Origin: Pisaster brevispinus
Lineage: Eukaryota; Echinodermata; Asteroidea; Forcipulatida; Asteriidae
Length of the DNA: 64,000 nucleotides
Direction: 5' to 3'
Assembly (NCBI GenBank): GCA_023634235.1
Contig: JAMKCF010000015.1
Span: forward strand, 2,705,698 to 2,769,697
The notes beneath the pieces are model-generated. The model was not told the DNA's origin, made no database searches, and worked only from the letters and a program-made list of their open reading frames with translations. Made by a program: the position numbers and the translations under genes. Below are positions 11,226 through 23,640 of the stretch, in pieces. The stretch's first letter is position 1. The number at the start of each line of letters is the position of its first letter.

Positions 11226-12545
11226 GTTCATTAAAATGTGCTAGAATCTAGCCCGTTTTAATTCAGCCTAAGGCCGATCCATTCTACGTGCGCGCTCAAG
11301 TATGGTAACCCGTAAAAGAGGCATCAAGTCAAAAAGCAACTGGTCCTCTGTCATTCTTCTTTGATTTTGTGATATGTCTAACTGTATGCAGTTGAAGGTG
11401 GCCGTGTAAAAACATAATTTATTTGAAATGGAATCGCGTCAAAATACGTGCATTTTTACACGCGCGTACTAAGCGTCCTACAAGCGTCATACAAGCGTTC
11501 GAAAGTTTGTTTTTCAGTACATCCCTACCAGGGGTTAGTGACGAGAGGTATCGATACGGCGCGAGGCTGGTATCATTTGGCCGGCGGACCACCGTAAAAG
11601 GAGAGTGGCTGCTGTACCCTGACAAAACGGAATTAGTAGTTTTTCATTTGGAGAATTACCTCAGATGGATGAAGAACGTAAATCTTTGAGGTTCAGGCTT
11701 AGTGAGACAGACCCGGTGAGATTTCCCTTGCCACTCTTCTCCAACCTTCACCTCATCTGCCCGTAATTACCCATGCAACCATGAAGGGGTATGATTTAAA
11801 ATAAAAAGATTACCGCACCGGTGTGTTAAATACGCGGAACGACATTGTTTATCGGCCTCATTTTTGTTTCTTCTTCTGAGTATAAAGTATCAACCAGTGT
11901 TCGCCTAAAGTACATCATGGAAACGTCTGTTTAAAGAGTCATGGATGAATTATTGACCACGGTTGTACTTTATGACGTCCATACACACCCTCCCTAATCT
12001 TAAGGTCTGTCAGTGCAGCTTTAACGGCAGCTGCCATTCTAATAACAGACTCATTGCTTGATTCCGTCCACTACGGAAGCAGTTGACAAGCCGCAGTCGC
12101 AGCCGCAGCCACGGTGAAGACAGAGTCCTTACGGCTGACGGATGCAATCCGTGTCATGTACATACACTTCGAGCCTCAATGAAGTGTTAAAGATCGGCCG
12201 CGTTGTCACCTGCCGGCCACAGATCGATAGAGGAGGATTTCCCGTCAGCATCGCCCCCTCCGTTCGGCTCATTAACCTTGGCCCACCACAACATCGTTTT
12301 GTTTCACAAGCTCAGGTGAGAAGCGGACAGACAATTTGGCTGGATTGACGCTTTGGGGGATGGAGGGAAGGAGGGATGCCGGAGAAAGGAAATATGTTTA
12401 GAACTCCAGGAGTTGCTACAAATAAAGGTTGTTTACGTTGTTTAAAAGGACTTGATTACAGCAGCACTGAGGGCATGAAATCTCTTAGTGTTGACAGGCC
12501 ATGATTATCCATCGACCCGTAAGAAATCACCTCACAATGTACTGT
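11226..12545. other. Intergenic, no supported gene
   Basis: Slightly more GC-rich than average. Overlapping frames on both strands at 11419-11689 are chance. A GCAGTCGCAGCCGCAGCCAC stretch near 12091 resembles the reverse of 3617-3640, so it may be part of a repeat. Confidence 0.45.
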
Positions 12546-12708
12546 TGGTTTGTTTGTTTGTTTGTTTGTTTGTTGGGGTGTTTGTGTGTTTGTGTTTTTG
12601 TTTGTTGGGGTGTATGTTTGTTTGTTTGTTCGTTTGTTGGGGTGTTTGTTTATTTGTTTGTTTGTTGGGGTGTTTGTTTGTTTGTTTATTTGTTTGTTTG
12701 TTTGGGTT
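12546..12708. repeat. (GTTT)n microsatellite with GGGGT interruptions
   Basis: Runs of GTTT are broken by TTGGGGTG about every 30-40 bp, which makes a compound higher-order repeat. It creates Phe/Val/Cys-rich open frames in all three forward frames that are low-complexity artefacts. Confidence 0.95.
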
Positions 12709-12849
12709 GTTTATAGTAACAAGACCCTTTGATTATTCGAGAGCAATGAAGATGCACCCCAATCATAATTCTAAACTGGCAAATTCACAGTATTTAAAAA
12801 ATTACATACTATATTTTTGAAAAGAAAATTACTGTACTTTAGATCACAT

Positions 12850-13241
12850 TAAGGGTATTATACAGGATTGGTAAGGATAAAAACAACATTGTTTAAATTA
12901 GTTGAAAGCTTACTGATTATGAAGTTCATACTAGAACACTCTCTTTCACTCTCTGAGAAACATTTCCCTCTGAAATGAAGTCACATTCGAGAAATCTGTA
13001 TCTGAAACCTTAAAAAAAAATAATAATAATACAACAGCCGATTGTTAAACCAAAATATATAATAAAAAGGGTAATAAGTTTACATGCTGATTGTTGTGCG
13101 TGGTTTTTCACGACTCACACAACCAATTAAGCCCAAATTTTCACAGGCTTGTTATTTCATGTCTATGGTTGATCACACAACACATGAACACTGTCTGCGA
13201 CTATTTTGTCAGCTCTACCAATCCTGTATAATACCTTTTAT
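12850..13241. mobile_element. Family B MITE, copy 1
   Basis: The left end GGGTATTATACAGGATTGGT and the right end ACCAATCCTGTATAATACCT are inverted repeats. The interior has GAAAGCTTACTGATTATGAA, AACATTTCCCTCTGAAATGA, CAACAGCCGATTGTTAAACC and AAGCCCAAATTTTCACAGGC. About 390 bp. The 134-codon frame at 13084-13488 overlaps the end of the element and is not a gene. Confidence 0.7.
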
Positions 13242-13584
13242 CTTTTTTAAATTACTCTATGTTACTTTGGACCGTCTTATTCTTAAAATGGACTTTTATA
13301 GTAACCAACCGGAATGTTGTGCAAGGCCATTAATCAATGAGGACAGTGAGCTGCAATCCATTTTCTATCATCACCACATCATCACATTCTTCACGATGAA
13401 AAGACCTTTAATTTCTTCTCAGAGTGTTCCCCGAGGTACCCGTGTGGTTGGAGTACATCACCACTTGTTTATGTTTATGTTACTTTAAATTCACTGTCAT
13501 TTTGTGCTTCCATCGTGAGGACTGGTTGAATTTATCGCATGTCGTAAATCGCCGCAAAAGTCCCGCTTCTTTCTCAATGAGGGA

Positions 13585-13797
13585 ACTTTACGGAAGCTCT
13601 AAAGGGACATAGAGAGATCAATAAATTGAAAGACATAATTATGACTAACATCTCATAGTTATCACTTTGTGCAAATCTTATAAATAGGACTTAATTGGCC
13701 AAGGCATAGTTAATGATTAATCATAATTATAAGATATAAGTCATATTTTTGACTTTCTTTTATTTTTCTCAATGTCCCTTTAACGCTTCCATAGAAA
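13585..13797. mobile_element. Family J MITE ending in TTAAAGGGACAT
   Basis: CGGAAGCTCTAAAGGGACAT then AGAGAG pairs with the complement of CTCAATGTCCCTTTAACGCT then TCCAT. Extended, imperfect inverted arms of about 45 bp enclose an AT-rich centre. About 210 bp, no coding potential. Confidence 0.5.
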
Positions 13798-15701
13798 CTT
13801 GCTGCAAAAGACTGAAATGTCCCGTGTATATTAGAACTTCCGAGAACAAGTTCAGCGTAGCTTTTAGCTATAAATTATACCATATTGTTGGGAAAGTAAA
13901 ATTTAGTTGTTTAATTTATTTAAAAAAACACTAAATTTAATAAACCAACAAGCAAAACCTGAGAATAAGACTTGGCCTCGATTTCAGGTTATCTTCAATT
14001 ACGAATTTCGCCCGACTGACGTTCATGCTATTGTTAAACATGTAATGATCACACAAATTCGGTCGTGATTGACAAAACGGGGGTTCTAAAAAAACATTTA
14101 CATCTTCGTCCAAAGTTTTAATTTTGGTTCAATGTTTAGTTGTAACAAATTATTTGTTTTATTGAAACTGTACTGAAAGAAAATTGCTAATGGGTAATTT
14201 AATATTCAGGAATGTTGTACAAAATAGAATTTACAGAAAAGAATTGGATTTCGTAGTACAGTCTTCGTTCGAGTTGTTTTGCTGTTTTCGCTACGCGCGA
14301 GACTTGCACCTAGTCTATTGTAAATCAATGCATGGGCAGTATCTGGTGGTTCATCTTTAAATCGTACATCTGTATAAGTCGCAGTGTATAATGATATGTA
14401 AATACATATATGCCAAGAAGTCAGTTGGCCAGACAGGTTCATCGGGCCAGAATGTCATAATTATGGTTTCAAGGAGTCGACCTTTGTTGTACCATGGAAG
14501 TAATTCTACCTCCATGGTTTTACTAGCTTGATCTATAGACACTCTCAACCTGTACACACCTCTATGTGGGTTCCCTATCTAAGCAATTGTGATAGTAAGT
14601 GTTTATTGTATAATACAACAAGGCACCAGACTGTTTTGCTTTCTGCCTCACTAATTTGTTTGTGTGGAATATTATTTTCAGAGAGAATGGCTGCGTTGTT
14701 ATGGTGGCCACTACTGCGTGTAGTGACGTTGCAGCCCTTTTCAAAACAAGCGTTCGTTTACTTTGATAAAGATGCGCAACACTGAACTCTATTTCACCCA
14801 ACATTATACATTATCTTGTTACCAATATTGTCGATACCACTGCGCGGCGATTGAAGGCCACTGCGACTCACTGATTTTGTCTGATGGATTTTTAAAAAGA
14901 TAGAAAGTAATTAATTTCGGAAACATCAGCAGGAGAAGAGAAACACGAGTTTAGGAAAATCATGAAGCGCCAGGGCTCCAGACACAAATATAACAGACTA
15001 CGTCGACGTTAGTTTTTAACTCATTGCTCTCAGATTTCATTGAGTTAAGGAAAATGAAAATAATAAACTGAACTTGTTTGCCCTTGCACAGGTACAAAGT
15101 TCAAACTGTGGAATCACGATAGAAATCTCAAGTACGAGTGAGAAATTCTTATCACGAGGTACTTTACCAGCTAATCCGGTTCTCTAGAACCGTTCTTACA
15201 ACTCCGAAAAATCTTAATCGCCATGGAATTATCATTTTGTTGCCAGAGGGTAGAAATTCCCGAGTGTAATGAATTTGAAAAATGACACCGTGTTCGAGAA
15301 GAGTTTTGTGGAATCCGAGGGTCAGTGTAATCCGTAGCTGTCCACTGCGACTTGCAATGCCACGTTGTACGCTCGATCTTTTTTTGTAGAAGAAGTTTCT
15401 GTTTAGCTTTCTCTAATTTGGTTGATTTTGAAGATTTAGATACTGTTGTTTTTCCATTTCTCACCCGTGCTTTCTTGCAATCAACTCGTGTGTGCACATC
15501 GTCCTTAAAAACATGGAACTATAGGAAAAGGGAAAATCTCAGCAGACGAGAAGTGATCAGGTTCCAGCCTAAAAGTAACCCAAAGTAAACACGATTTGAA
15601 GGAAAATCATGCCACACACACAATGTGTTGTATTTAGGAAATTATAACAGACTGTTTATGTTTTGGCGCATTTTTGAAAGCAAAACACTAGGTCCATTAT
15701 G
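13798..15701. other. Intergenic, no supported gene
   Basis: It contains one solo family E end. A Lys-rich 108-codon frame at 15171-15497 (minus) has no recognisable domain and no splice partners, and I leave it out. Confidence 0.45.
14289..14320. repeat. Solo family E terminus
   Basis: It has TACGCGCGAGACTTGCACCT then AGTCTATTG. This matches the right end of the 11078-11225 element apart from three bases. No partner end is obvious nearby, so it is a fragment. Confidence 0.5.
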
Positions 15702-16318
15702 TTAAAGAGTGGCTCCTAAAGGTGAAATTAAATGCTGTGATGCACTCATTTTCAAATAGATGGTGATGAAAACAAAATTACAAGTCTCTATACCTTCTGT
15801 TAACAGGTGTAAAATGCCACTAAGTTTGACACCCTCCATGTTTTGTAGAAATCCAAAAGAAAAGTTCGATGATGTCACTTTTTCAAATATATGGTCTGTA
15901 CATTTTTACACTGAGGTTTGTGAGTTCATTTCTTAATTTTTGATGGTTATCAATTAAAAATGGCATTCGAATTTGACCTTTGAGACTGGTGCAAAATGTC
16001 CTCTTTGAAATGTACAGACCCATTTGTTTTTGATCCGATTTTGTCCGATGACGTCATGTTTCAAATTTCGCTCTAAAAGGGTATAAAATAAAATGATATT
16101 TACACCTTTTTAACGTGAGGTAGAGACTTGTAATTTTTCGACACTTTCATTTGGCATGTTCGCCCCCAAACAAGGCTAAAAGCCACTCTTGGTAAGAGGC
16201 TACAAGAAAACCCTTTAAGGTGAACCTGACTCGGGGATCGGGCTTAAGGAATTGATTGTGTCCTCTTACGACAGTCTAGAATGCAGTCACAAAGCTTAAT
16301 TTTACCTTGGAGCCCCTC
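15702..16318. mobile_element. Family A MITE, copy 3, with right arm interrupted
   Basis: The left end TTAAAGAGTGGCTCCTAAAG, GTGATGCACTCATTTTC and ACAAGTCTCTATACC are matched in inverted order by GGTAGAGACTTGTAATTTTT (16120-16139) and, much further out, by TTTTACCTTGGAGCCCCTCT (about 16300). About 130 bp of other sequence (about 16155-16285) separates the two parts of the right arm, which suggests an insertion. The core has GATGACGTCATGTTTCAAAT and TTCGCTCTAAAAGGGTAT. Confidence 0.65.
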
Positions 16319-16364
16319 TTTACAGCAAATCATTTTATTTCTAAAAAAAGTGTCTTCCAAATTG

Positions 16365-16543
16365 TTTAGACGATTGTGTTTAATATCAACGCTTGGGTTA
16401 AGCCAGTGACCTCTTAATCCGATAAAAGCATCCACAGTCAAACCAAGCCTACCATTGAACTAATCCTTGAGGAATATGATCGAACTTTTAATATGGAAGT
16501 CACACTCTAACTTTAAGGCGTCTGGCCGCAGGCTTGTATGGTG
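16365..16543 (+). repeat. 179-bp direct repeat, copy 1
   Basis: It runs from TTTAGACGATTGTGTTTAAT to CTGGCCGCAGGCTTGTATGG. It matches 19916-20094 at equal length with about six mismatches by eye (roughly 97%). No frame with recognisable protein similarity. Confidence 0.9.
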
Positions 16544-18421
16544 ACAACACAACAACACTTTTTTGATGGCTGGGGTCACGCCAAAGGAACATAACAATGG
16601 AATGAGGAAAAAGAATATACATGATCATCTCTCCTTTTAAGAAGCCATAATCTCAGTTCTGCCTCCCCCATCTCGTCAAGTGGCAACGCCCACTCCACGG
16701 TGAGCTCTATAAGCATTGCGATACCACTTCGTCGTTTACACATCTGACTTGAATGATACGTCCAACAAGCACGTTTTGCACGACCTCCATGAAAAAAAGC
16801 AATTCTGAGCTAACGATTAGTCCACCAAATGAGAGAGGGCATACCTTTTGTTTGAATGACGAATGTCAAATTAAAACCAAGAGAAGCCCACTGGAAACTT
16901 AATAACATACATGCACACTGTCCTCAATTGAATTTTGTGAATGCATTTGCGGTAGACGTTTGTGAGCACGCATCGTTCTCGACCAGGAGCAATAATATAT
17001 TATTAGACACGTGTGGATGAATGACTAGGAGATTATCAGGGGGTTTACCCCTGGGGACGACCAAAGCTTCTGCAGTGATTTGAAGTTTGAGACGGCGAGT
17101 TAGAGTGCAAGTTTAAAAAAAAACCTAAACACGAACAAATGTAGCGCGAAATGCTTCTTCCTTTTCCTGGTAGAAATTCGACTGGCCTCGCTCCCTTTAA
17201 AAAAAGGCCCTTGAGACCCATCGGTTCTCAGGTAATATGTCTGGCTGTCTCCCCCTTCTGTTTTCTCTTCTTTTCTTTGCATCTTCTGCGCAGCGACGCG
17301 GGGGGGGGGTGTGGATATATATATATATATAATTTTTTTACGAAGGCCCAAATTCAAGCCATTTTGTCAATTTTTGCGCTTATTTTGTGTGTGCACACAC
17401 ATTTTGGGTGTACTCTTCTTCTTTTTTGATTTTTTGGAAGGCTATTTTTGGGGGGGAGCCGAACGCCCCTCCCACAGTCCGACATGCCTGCTTTGGGTAA
17501 TTGGCATAGTTATGGCATTAAAACTGGGTCATGGACATCTCTGTAAGCACAAAGTATCCGCTTACATGTCTTAAGAAATTGGCCGCAGTATCTCAATCAT
17601 ACCGCCGCCATCTTTAACCAGAATCCCTTCCCATCTTTACGATATCTTATTGTCACTCAGTTTCTTCACAACTCGGGAACAAAAAGTTTGGAGATCAAAA
17701 CTTGTACCTTTTGAAACACGATCGAGAATTATTGTGATTAAATTGTGGGTGTTTTTCTTTATATCCCCCGTATCCAATTTTGTCTGATAATTACTGGTTC
17801 CTCGACGTGTTCGTCTCCCACAATCAGATATTACATCCTTCACCCCTAAAAGGCCAACCATGTGAAAAAAGGAAGACGAGTTTAGTCCGGTTTCTGAACG
17901 CTCTCCATTATTGATTCAGACTGTCTAACTCATTCTCAAAACCGGTTTAAGTGCCCGCATCACCGATGTACATTAGATCAGTACCTTCCATAGCAAAGAA
18001 ATGAAAACATCTTAATCTTTGCCAACCGTGGTTCCAAGACAGCTCTGCCAAGATGACGATGTCTATGAGGAACGGTAACCCTTGGTATTCAAAGTATACG
18101 AGAGATGTGACCGAGAAGACAGTGGATTTAAGGGGCTATGGATAATGAGGCATACGTTGGTTAACCTTTCTCTTAAGACCAGGTTACTTTATTGGATACC
18201 ACGCTGATATCGAACTGAAGGATGTAACAAGATTACGTACAGTACTCAGTCCTAAGATGCAGCGTCCAACCTTCGGATTTAAGCGGATAATTGCTCTCAG
18301 GGACAATATAAAGACACTGTGTGTGTATAGGAATCCAAAAGGGCACATTGCGGGCAAAAATTATGCCATTAAGATCTTCCCTGTTTCCCTCCTTTCTAAA
18401 CTTTTTCATCCCTCTAGACCC
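16544..18421. other. Intergenic, no supported gene
   Basis: It includes a poly-G/(TA)n run at about 17300-17331 and a lone end resembling family G near 17600. No coding region supported. Confidence 0.45.
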
Positions 18422-18862
18422 TTTTGTAAGATGGTTTGTTAAACTTTATTTATCTGACACGCATTAGTGGAGATACAAATTGCGTTTTAGTACAACACAG
18501 ACAACTTTGACAAGATCTGCACTAACATAAAGGGAGACTTTCCAACAGGACAACAGCATAACAGAAAAAATCAATCGGCTTTTGTAACATGGTTTGTTGA
18601 AATTAAATAAACTACACGCATAAGTGAAGATACAATTGTGTTGTATAGTTCAGTACAAACAACATCGACAAGATCTGCACTTGTAGATATAAAGTAACAT
18701 TTCCAAAAGGACAACAACGTAACAACAACAAAATCAATAATTTTGTGTACGATGGTTTGGTAAAATTAAATAATCTTTACGCATTAAGATACAATTGTAT
18801 CTGCACTTGTAGTTATAAAGGGGATCTCCAAAAGGACAGCAGCATAAAATAAAATCAAACTT
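18422..18862 (+). repeat. Three-copy tandem repeat, 158-161 bp unit
   Basis: Units start near 18422, 18581 and 18742 with TTTTGTAAGATGGTTTGTT-type ends. They share GATACAATTG, GACAAGATCTGCACT, ATAAAG and CCAAAAGGACAACAGCATAA in order. The third unit has lost about 40 bp. A reversed copy of the unit start (AATTTCCAACAAACCATCGT) lies at 19269-19290, so the array may be the subterminal repeats of a larger element. Confidence 0.8.
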
Positions 18863-19915
18863 AGACTATAAGATGTTTAAAATTACCATGAACTCACATT
18901 TTGATATTCACGAATTTCGAATCGACATCCAGTTGTTATTCTTTGGTTTTATGTGTAGATTCATAACTGCCGTCGGCGCTTTACTTGAATTTCACTCAAA
19001 TATAAACAAAGAGGACGTTTTTAGCACGAGGGAAATTGTTGCTTGAGGTGAGAATATTACTCCATGCTATTATAAGTGCATGAGGTAGACTGGCTCCTTG
19101 TTTGCAGAGCTTACGTTATTGCACGTGGGAAAAGGGGATATGACCACGTGGCCATCCATGTGTTTATCAAATAAGACCAGACAAATAAAGCATTGAACAC
19201 TTGGAAACTGTTACATGTTTTATGCTTATTTCCTCTGAAATCAGACACACCCGACCATTGATTTATAGAATTTCCAACAAACCATCGTACGTCATTATTT
19301 CCTGTTATTCTGTTTTCCTTTTTGATAATTATTGACTTTCTGCGGAGGGCGCAGTTTGCCGTTTCAAAATTCAGACTCAGCTCTGGTCATGCTGGGTTTT
19401 GTTTTTAAGTAAACAGTTTATTCAGGATACAGGCGATTATTTGGACAATAAATTCGGTGGTAAATTTGACGGTGACATTTTGCACTATACCGGCTTTAAG
19501 TTCGCTTCCGCATGATATGAGCAAAATAAGGCCGTCCAGGATTAAGACATAAAAATGCTCATGGACCAGCAGCTTAAGATCCTATCATCTTATGTCAAAC
19601 CTACTTAAATTTAATAAGGCTTCCTTGAATTCAACTTGTCTCAGTCCCCCAGCCCTTTCTCTTTGAGTTCAACTTGCCTCAGTCGACCCTCTTCTCCTCT
19701 TATACAGCAAATAATTAACTAACTGAGTACGACAAATGCATTTGGATTCGTTCATGTCTTCAAGAAGATTTATCCTAGACCGTGTGGACCAACGTGGGTA
19801 ACTTAAGACCACCTAAAGAGTATAATGAGCACCCCTATAACAACAATAGATTTGTCCAAGATGCCGGATGTCTCAAGAAGGGACTGTGTTGCACGTTGGC
19901 TTGAGTGGTTGGGTT
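18863..19915. other. Intergenic, no supported gene
   Basis: It holds the reversed end of the 158-bp repeat unit at 19269-19290. Otherwise unique-looking. Confidence 0.45.
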
Positions 19916-20094
19916 TTTAGACGATTGTGTTTAATATCAACGCTTGGGTTAAGCCAGTGACCCCTTAATCAGATAAAAGCATCCACAGTCAAACCGAGCC
20001 TACCATTGAGCTAATCCTTGAGGAAAATGATTGAACTTTTAATATGGAAGTCACACTCTAACTTTAAGGCGTCTGGCCGCAGGCTTGTATGGTG
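19916..20094 (+). repeat. 179-bp direct repeat, copy 2
   Basis: Same orientation as 16365-16543 and about 3.55 kb downstream. The flanks differ on both sides. The high identity suggests a recent copying event or a repeat family with an active source. Confidence 0.9.
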
Positions 20095-23000
20095 GCGGCC
20101 TCCTTTCAATACCGCATGGTTGCAACTTATCGGCCCCTGCAGCTGCCACAACTACGGGTATAAGAACGCGGTGGAAGCTGTAGTTTGACCGCCGACCACG
20201 TGACCAACACGAAGAAAAAGATTCAAATAGTGCTAAAATCCTACCAGTTTGAACTCACGTGATTTATCTCGTCAATATTGACAAACTCACGTGTGGTGTA
20301 CGTGAGCGTGTTGTCTATCACTGGCTGATCACTGAAATTTTAATTCCATGACGAGGTGAGGTATGAAATCAGCTTAGCCTAATAACATAGATCTGAAAAT
20401 AGTGTGTTTAATTACATCTCCATTGTTCCTTTTTTGAAGTAGTACTTTGAGTGGAATCATTGCTTTGGGTAGGTTTGTTCAACAAAAGGAAAAGTTAACA
20501 TGCTTATTGATTTAGCTTGCAATCAAGTGACCTATAACAAGGAATGTGAGATTTATATGGTCTCTTCGAGTAAAATCACCCAGTTTCCCCCATATTATCA
20601 TTATTAATGTTATCCGAAGGCTTCCAAATGGTACTTTTGGATGAGCGTAAAACCCGTCTCGTATTTCAATTGTGACATTTTGAAGTGTTTTCATTTCTGT
20701 TATGTGCTACTCTACTGGAGGAATTCCATTATCGTTCCCCCCTCCTGTTTGGCTAGCTTTTCCAGACCATGGGATGTCTGAAGTCATTGACCGGTTAAGA
20801 CGGAAGGAACCGATGACTACCAAATAAAACAGAAACAACAAATGAATCTGAAGATTTCCCCCATGGTTTAAAGGAAGTCTTCCTCAACAAACTGTGATTG
20901 TAGAAATTAAGTACTTGTAAGTCTGAACCGAGTGGTAACCTAGAAATGTGGAGAAAAAAATAGAAGAGGAAGACAAAATATAGAAGATGGAGACTCAAAA
21001 TCTGAACATAATACACAAAGAAGAAATATTCATTCATTTATTTATTTATTTATTTATTTATATACATATATTATTATTATTTTTATTATTAAAACAAATA
21101 AAAAATAAATAAAATAAATAAATAAATACATAAACAAATAAATAAATAAATATTATATGAACAGGAACTAAGACTATGTGTAGTTTTTTCATTTCGGAAT
21201 CTTTTTTTCATGTAGTTTTGGTAATTTTTGTGAAATTTAAATTATTTTCCTTGGGTTTTTCGTATCACGTGGTTATGTCACGCTAAATTGTATGTACTTG
21301 TATCTGTATTTATTTTCTTCTTTTTTTCTCATCGATTTCTGTATAATTACTATATCTGTGGATTTTTATTGTGTGGAATTGATGTATTATTGTTGTTGTT
21401 GATGTTGTTGTTGTTGTATAGCTTCAAAGCAAGAGACAAAAAATAAATACATAAGCAACTCTCCACGAAGCGTAAATAAACAGATTCTTGAAAGCCTTCA
21501 CCCCCTCCGCTATAGCCTTGATTCATCCACTGAATCGAGACTAACACATGACTTCCCATTTAAGCCAAATATAATGATTAAAATCGAATGAGTCATCGAG
21601 AAAAATCAACATCCAGCTGAGAAATCATTTAGGAATTTGCTTTTCAATATGTAATCAGTTTGTATAGCATTGTTTTAGACAAACACCCCGTGTCTGTAAC
21701 CATCAAACGTTAATTGGATTGTATCTACAGTGTATTTGATCAAAACAGATCAAATACTGGTCTTCCATTTTCCCCAAGGTACCTGACAGGGAAAGTATCT
21801 TGGGTAAGTATGACCAGGCGAAAGGTGATGCTAGCGAGTAAACCTTCGGCTGGTGTTATAATGCAGACGGTTTCGTTGATGATTGAACTACTTCGATGTA
21901 ATTACATACACTTCTAGGATTGGACGGAATAACAACCGGTGTGGGTTGCCGCGGGGTTGTCTTTGTTGCAAGCTGGAGTGTCAAAACTACATGAGTACAA
22001 TCACTCAAAGTTATACGACTTGTTGTGCGTCTAGTTACAGAATGCTTTTTCTGGGTATAACGACGTGGGTTTTTGTTGGTTTGTAGAGAGGAACCTACGA
22101 GCACCGTGTGTTGTAGTTGTGTATTGAGTTGCGCCAACTAGAAGCCATTTCACGCAGGGTGCCAGACTAGCCTGCACTTTGGGTTGTACTACAACAAAAG
22201 GCGTCTGGCAACCACGCAACACAAAGAAAACTGGTCCCCACACCTGCCGTGGGCGGTTACGAAGCTCTCGAAAAGAAACAAAAAACGTGCCACAGTTTGT
22301 AACGACACCTTGCGTTAACAGATCTTGTTTTTCTACTCGTTACACAACGACAGAAATGTAATTACACCTGCTCAGTGGAAATAAATACTCAATAGAGGTT
22401 ATGTCAAACCCGCAATTCAAGCCGATAGAGCACACGACTTAGAATAAACGGAGAATAACATTCATTTTTAGATCGGATCACGTTTCATGATACATCAAGG
22501 TTCATGCATCTCGTTACAGCGGCCGATAACCGTCTAAACGAAAACACTTATTCATCCCGTTCTCCTTTGGCAACGCTTTACGTTCATCGGAATCAACAGT
22601 CTCATATAATCGATGAATATTCGATTAGTATAGACGGTGTTATTTGTCACAATCAAATTTGTCATGAATTCACTCTGATACTGCGTTACAAAACCAAAAA
22701 AAAAATTCATGGTTATACACAGACCATGGCCTGTGACATCAGATGGTTTTTTTTTTAAACAGCCACTGAGCCTGGACTTCCTGCAGGCGTAATTTGTATA
22801 TACAATAGATATTGAGATTACACTGTACCTTTTTTATCAGCTTTTGACATAACGAAAAAGGGCACATCTAAAAAACGTGGTTCAGCTGCTGACTTTTATA
22901 ACTCTTGAACTTGCATGGAAATTAAAACACAAGTTGTCAAATTTTCGATGTGATCAGTGTGGTATCAAGCTTGTCAGCAAGGCCCCAGAATGTACAAGGT

Positions 23001-23235
23001 CAATTTTTTTTTGTAAGCAAAGGATTTACACGGTCTAAACAAAGTATTGCCACGGGTAACGCGTCTCTGCTTTCTGTGAACCCTAAAAACACACTATAAC
23101 GGACCTCTTGTGATATATTTGTGATAATTTTGTGATAATGTTGAGATATTAAAACTGCGGGATTGAATCAACATTTTCACCCATTTCATCTTGTTCATTT
23201 GCATACGTTAAAATATCACTGGAAAGTAAGAGATT
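20095..23235. other. Intergenic, no supported gene
   Basis: Besides the TTTA/AAAT repeat I see GTATTTGATC/GATCAAATAC arms at about 21731-21756 and a (TTG)n patch near 21389-21417. Overlapping frames at 21856-22361 on both strands are unrecognised. Confidence 0.45.
21031..21151. repeat. TTTA/AAAT compound microsatellite forming an inverted repeat
   Basis: (ATTT)n at 21031-21060 is followed by (AAAT)n at about 21094-21151. The two arms are complementary and could extrude as a hairpin. Low complexity. Confidence 0.85.
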
Positions 23236-23640
23236 ACAGGTATTGTACAGGATCGGTAGAGCTGACAAAAAAAAAGTCGCAGACAGTGTTCATGTTTTGT
23301 GTGATCAACCACATGCATGTACATGAAAAAACAACTCCGTGAAAATTTGAGCATAATCCGTTGTGTGAGTCAGGAGAAAATGGTGAAAAACCATGCACAA
23401 TTTTTAACACACTGTCTTTAACTTTGTTTGTTACGACCGAAATTTTTAATAAGTTAAATAATTATTATAAATATGTTTTTTTAAATAAGTAAAAATAAAA
23501 GTTTTCAATGAGTTTTCTCGAATATGACTTCATTTCAGAGGGAAATGTTTCACAAACAAAAATGATTATAGTAAGAGTATGAACTTCATTATCAATAGAC
23601 TTTCTGATTAAAATGAAACAATTATATATACCTTTAATAA
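23236..23640. mobile_element. Family B MITE, copy 2 (opposite orientation to copy 1)
   Basis: It begins GGTATTGTACAGGATCGGTA then GAGCTGAC. It runs through CAGACAGTGTTCATGTTTTG, TGATCAACC, AAACCATGCACAATTTTTAA and AGGGAAATGTTTCAC. It closes near ATATATACCTTTAATAA. Blocks correspond to copy 1 read on the other strand. Confidence 0.65.

Noticed and set aside
12488..12820. 110-codon frame rich in Val, Cys, Leu and Phe
   Set aside because: It is a translation of the (GTTT)n microsatellite. Similar peptides appear in the other two frames.
13084..13488. 134-codon plus-strand frame
   Set aside because: It starts inside and runs out of a family B repeat, and shows no domain.
15171..15497. 108-codon Lys-rich minus-strand frame
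   Set aside because: Basic low-complexity start and no known motif. The opposite strand is also open over much of it, which points to chance.
16365..20094. LTR retrotransposon flanked by the 179-bp repeats
   Set aside because: No TG...CA ends, primer-binding site, polypurine tract or polyprotein remnants between the copies.
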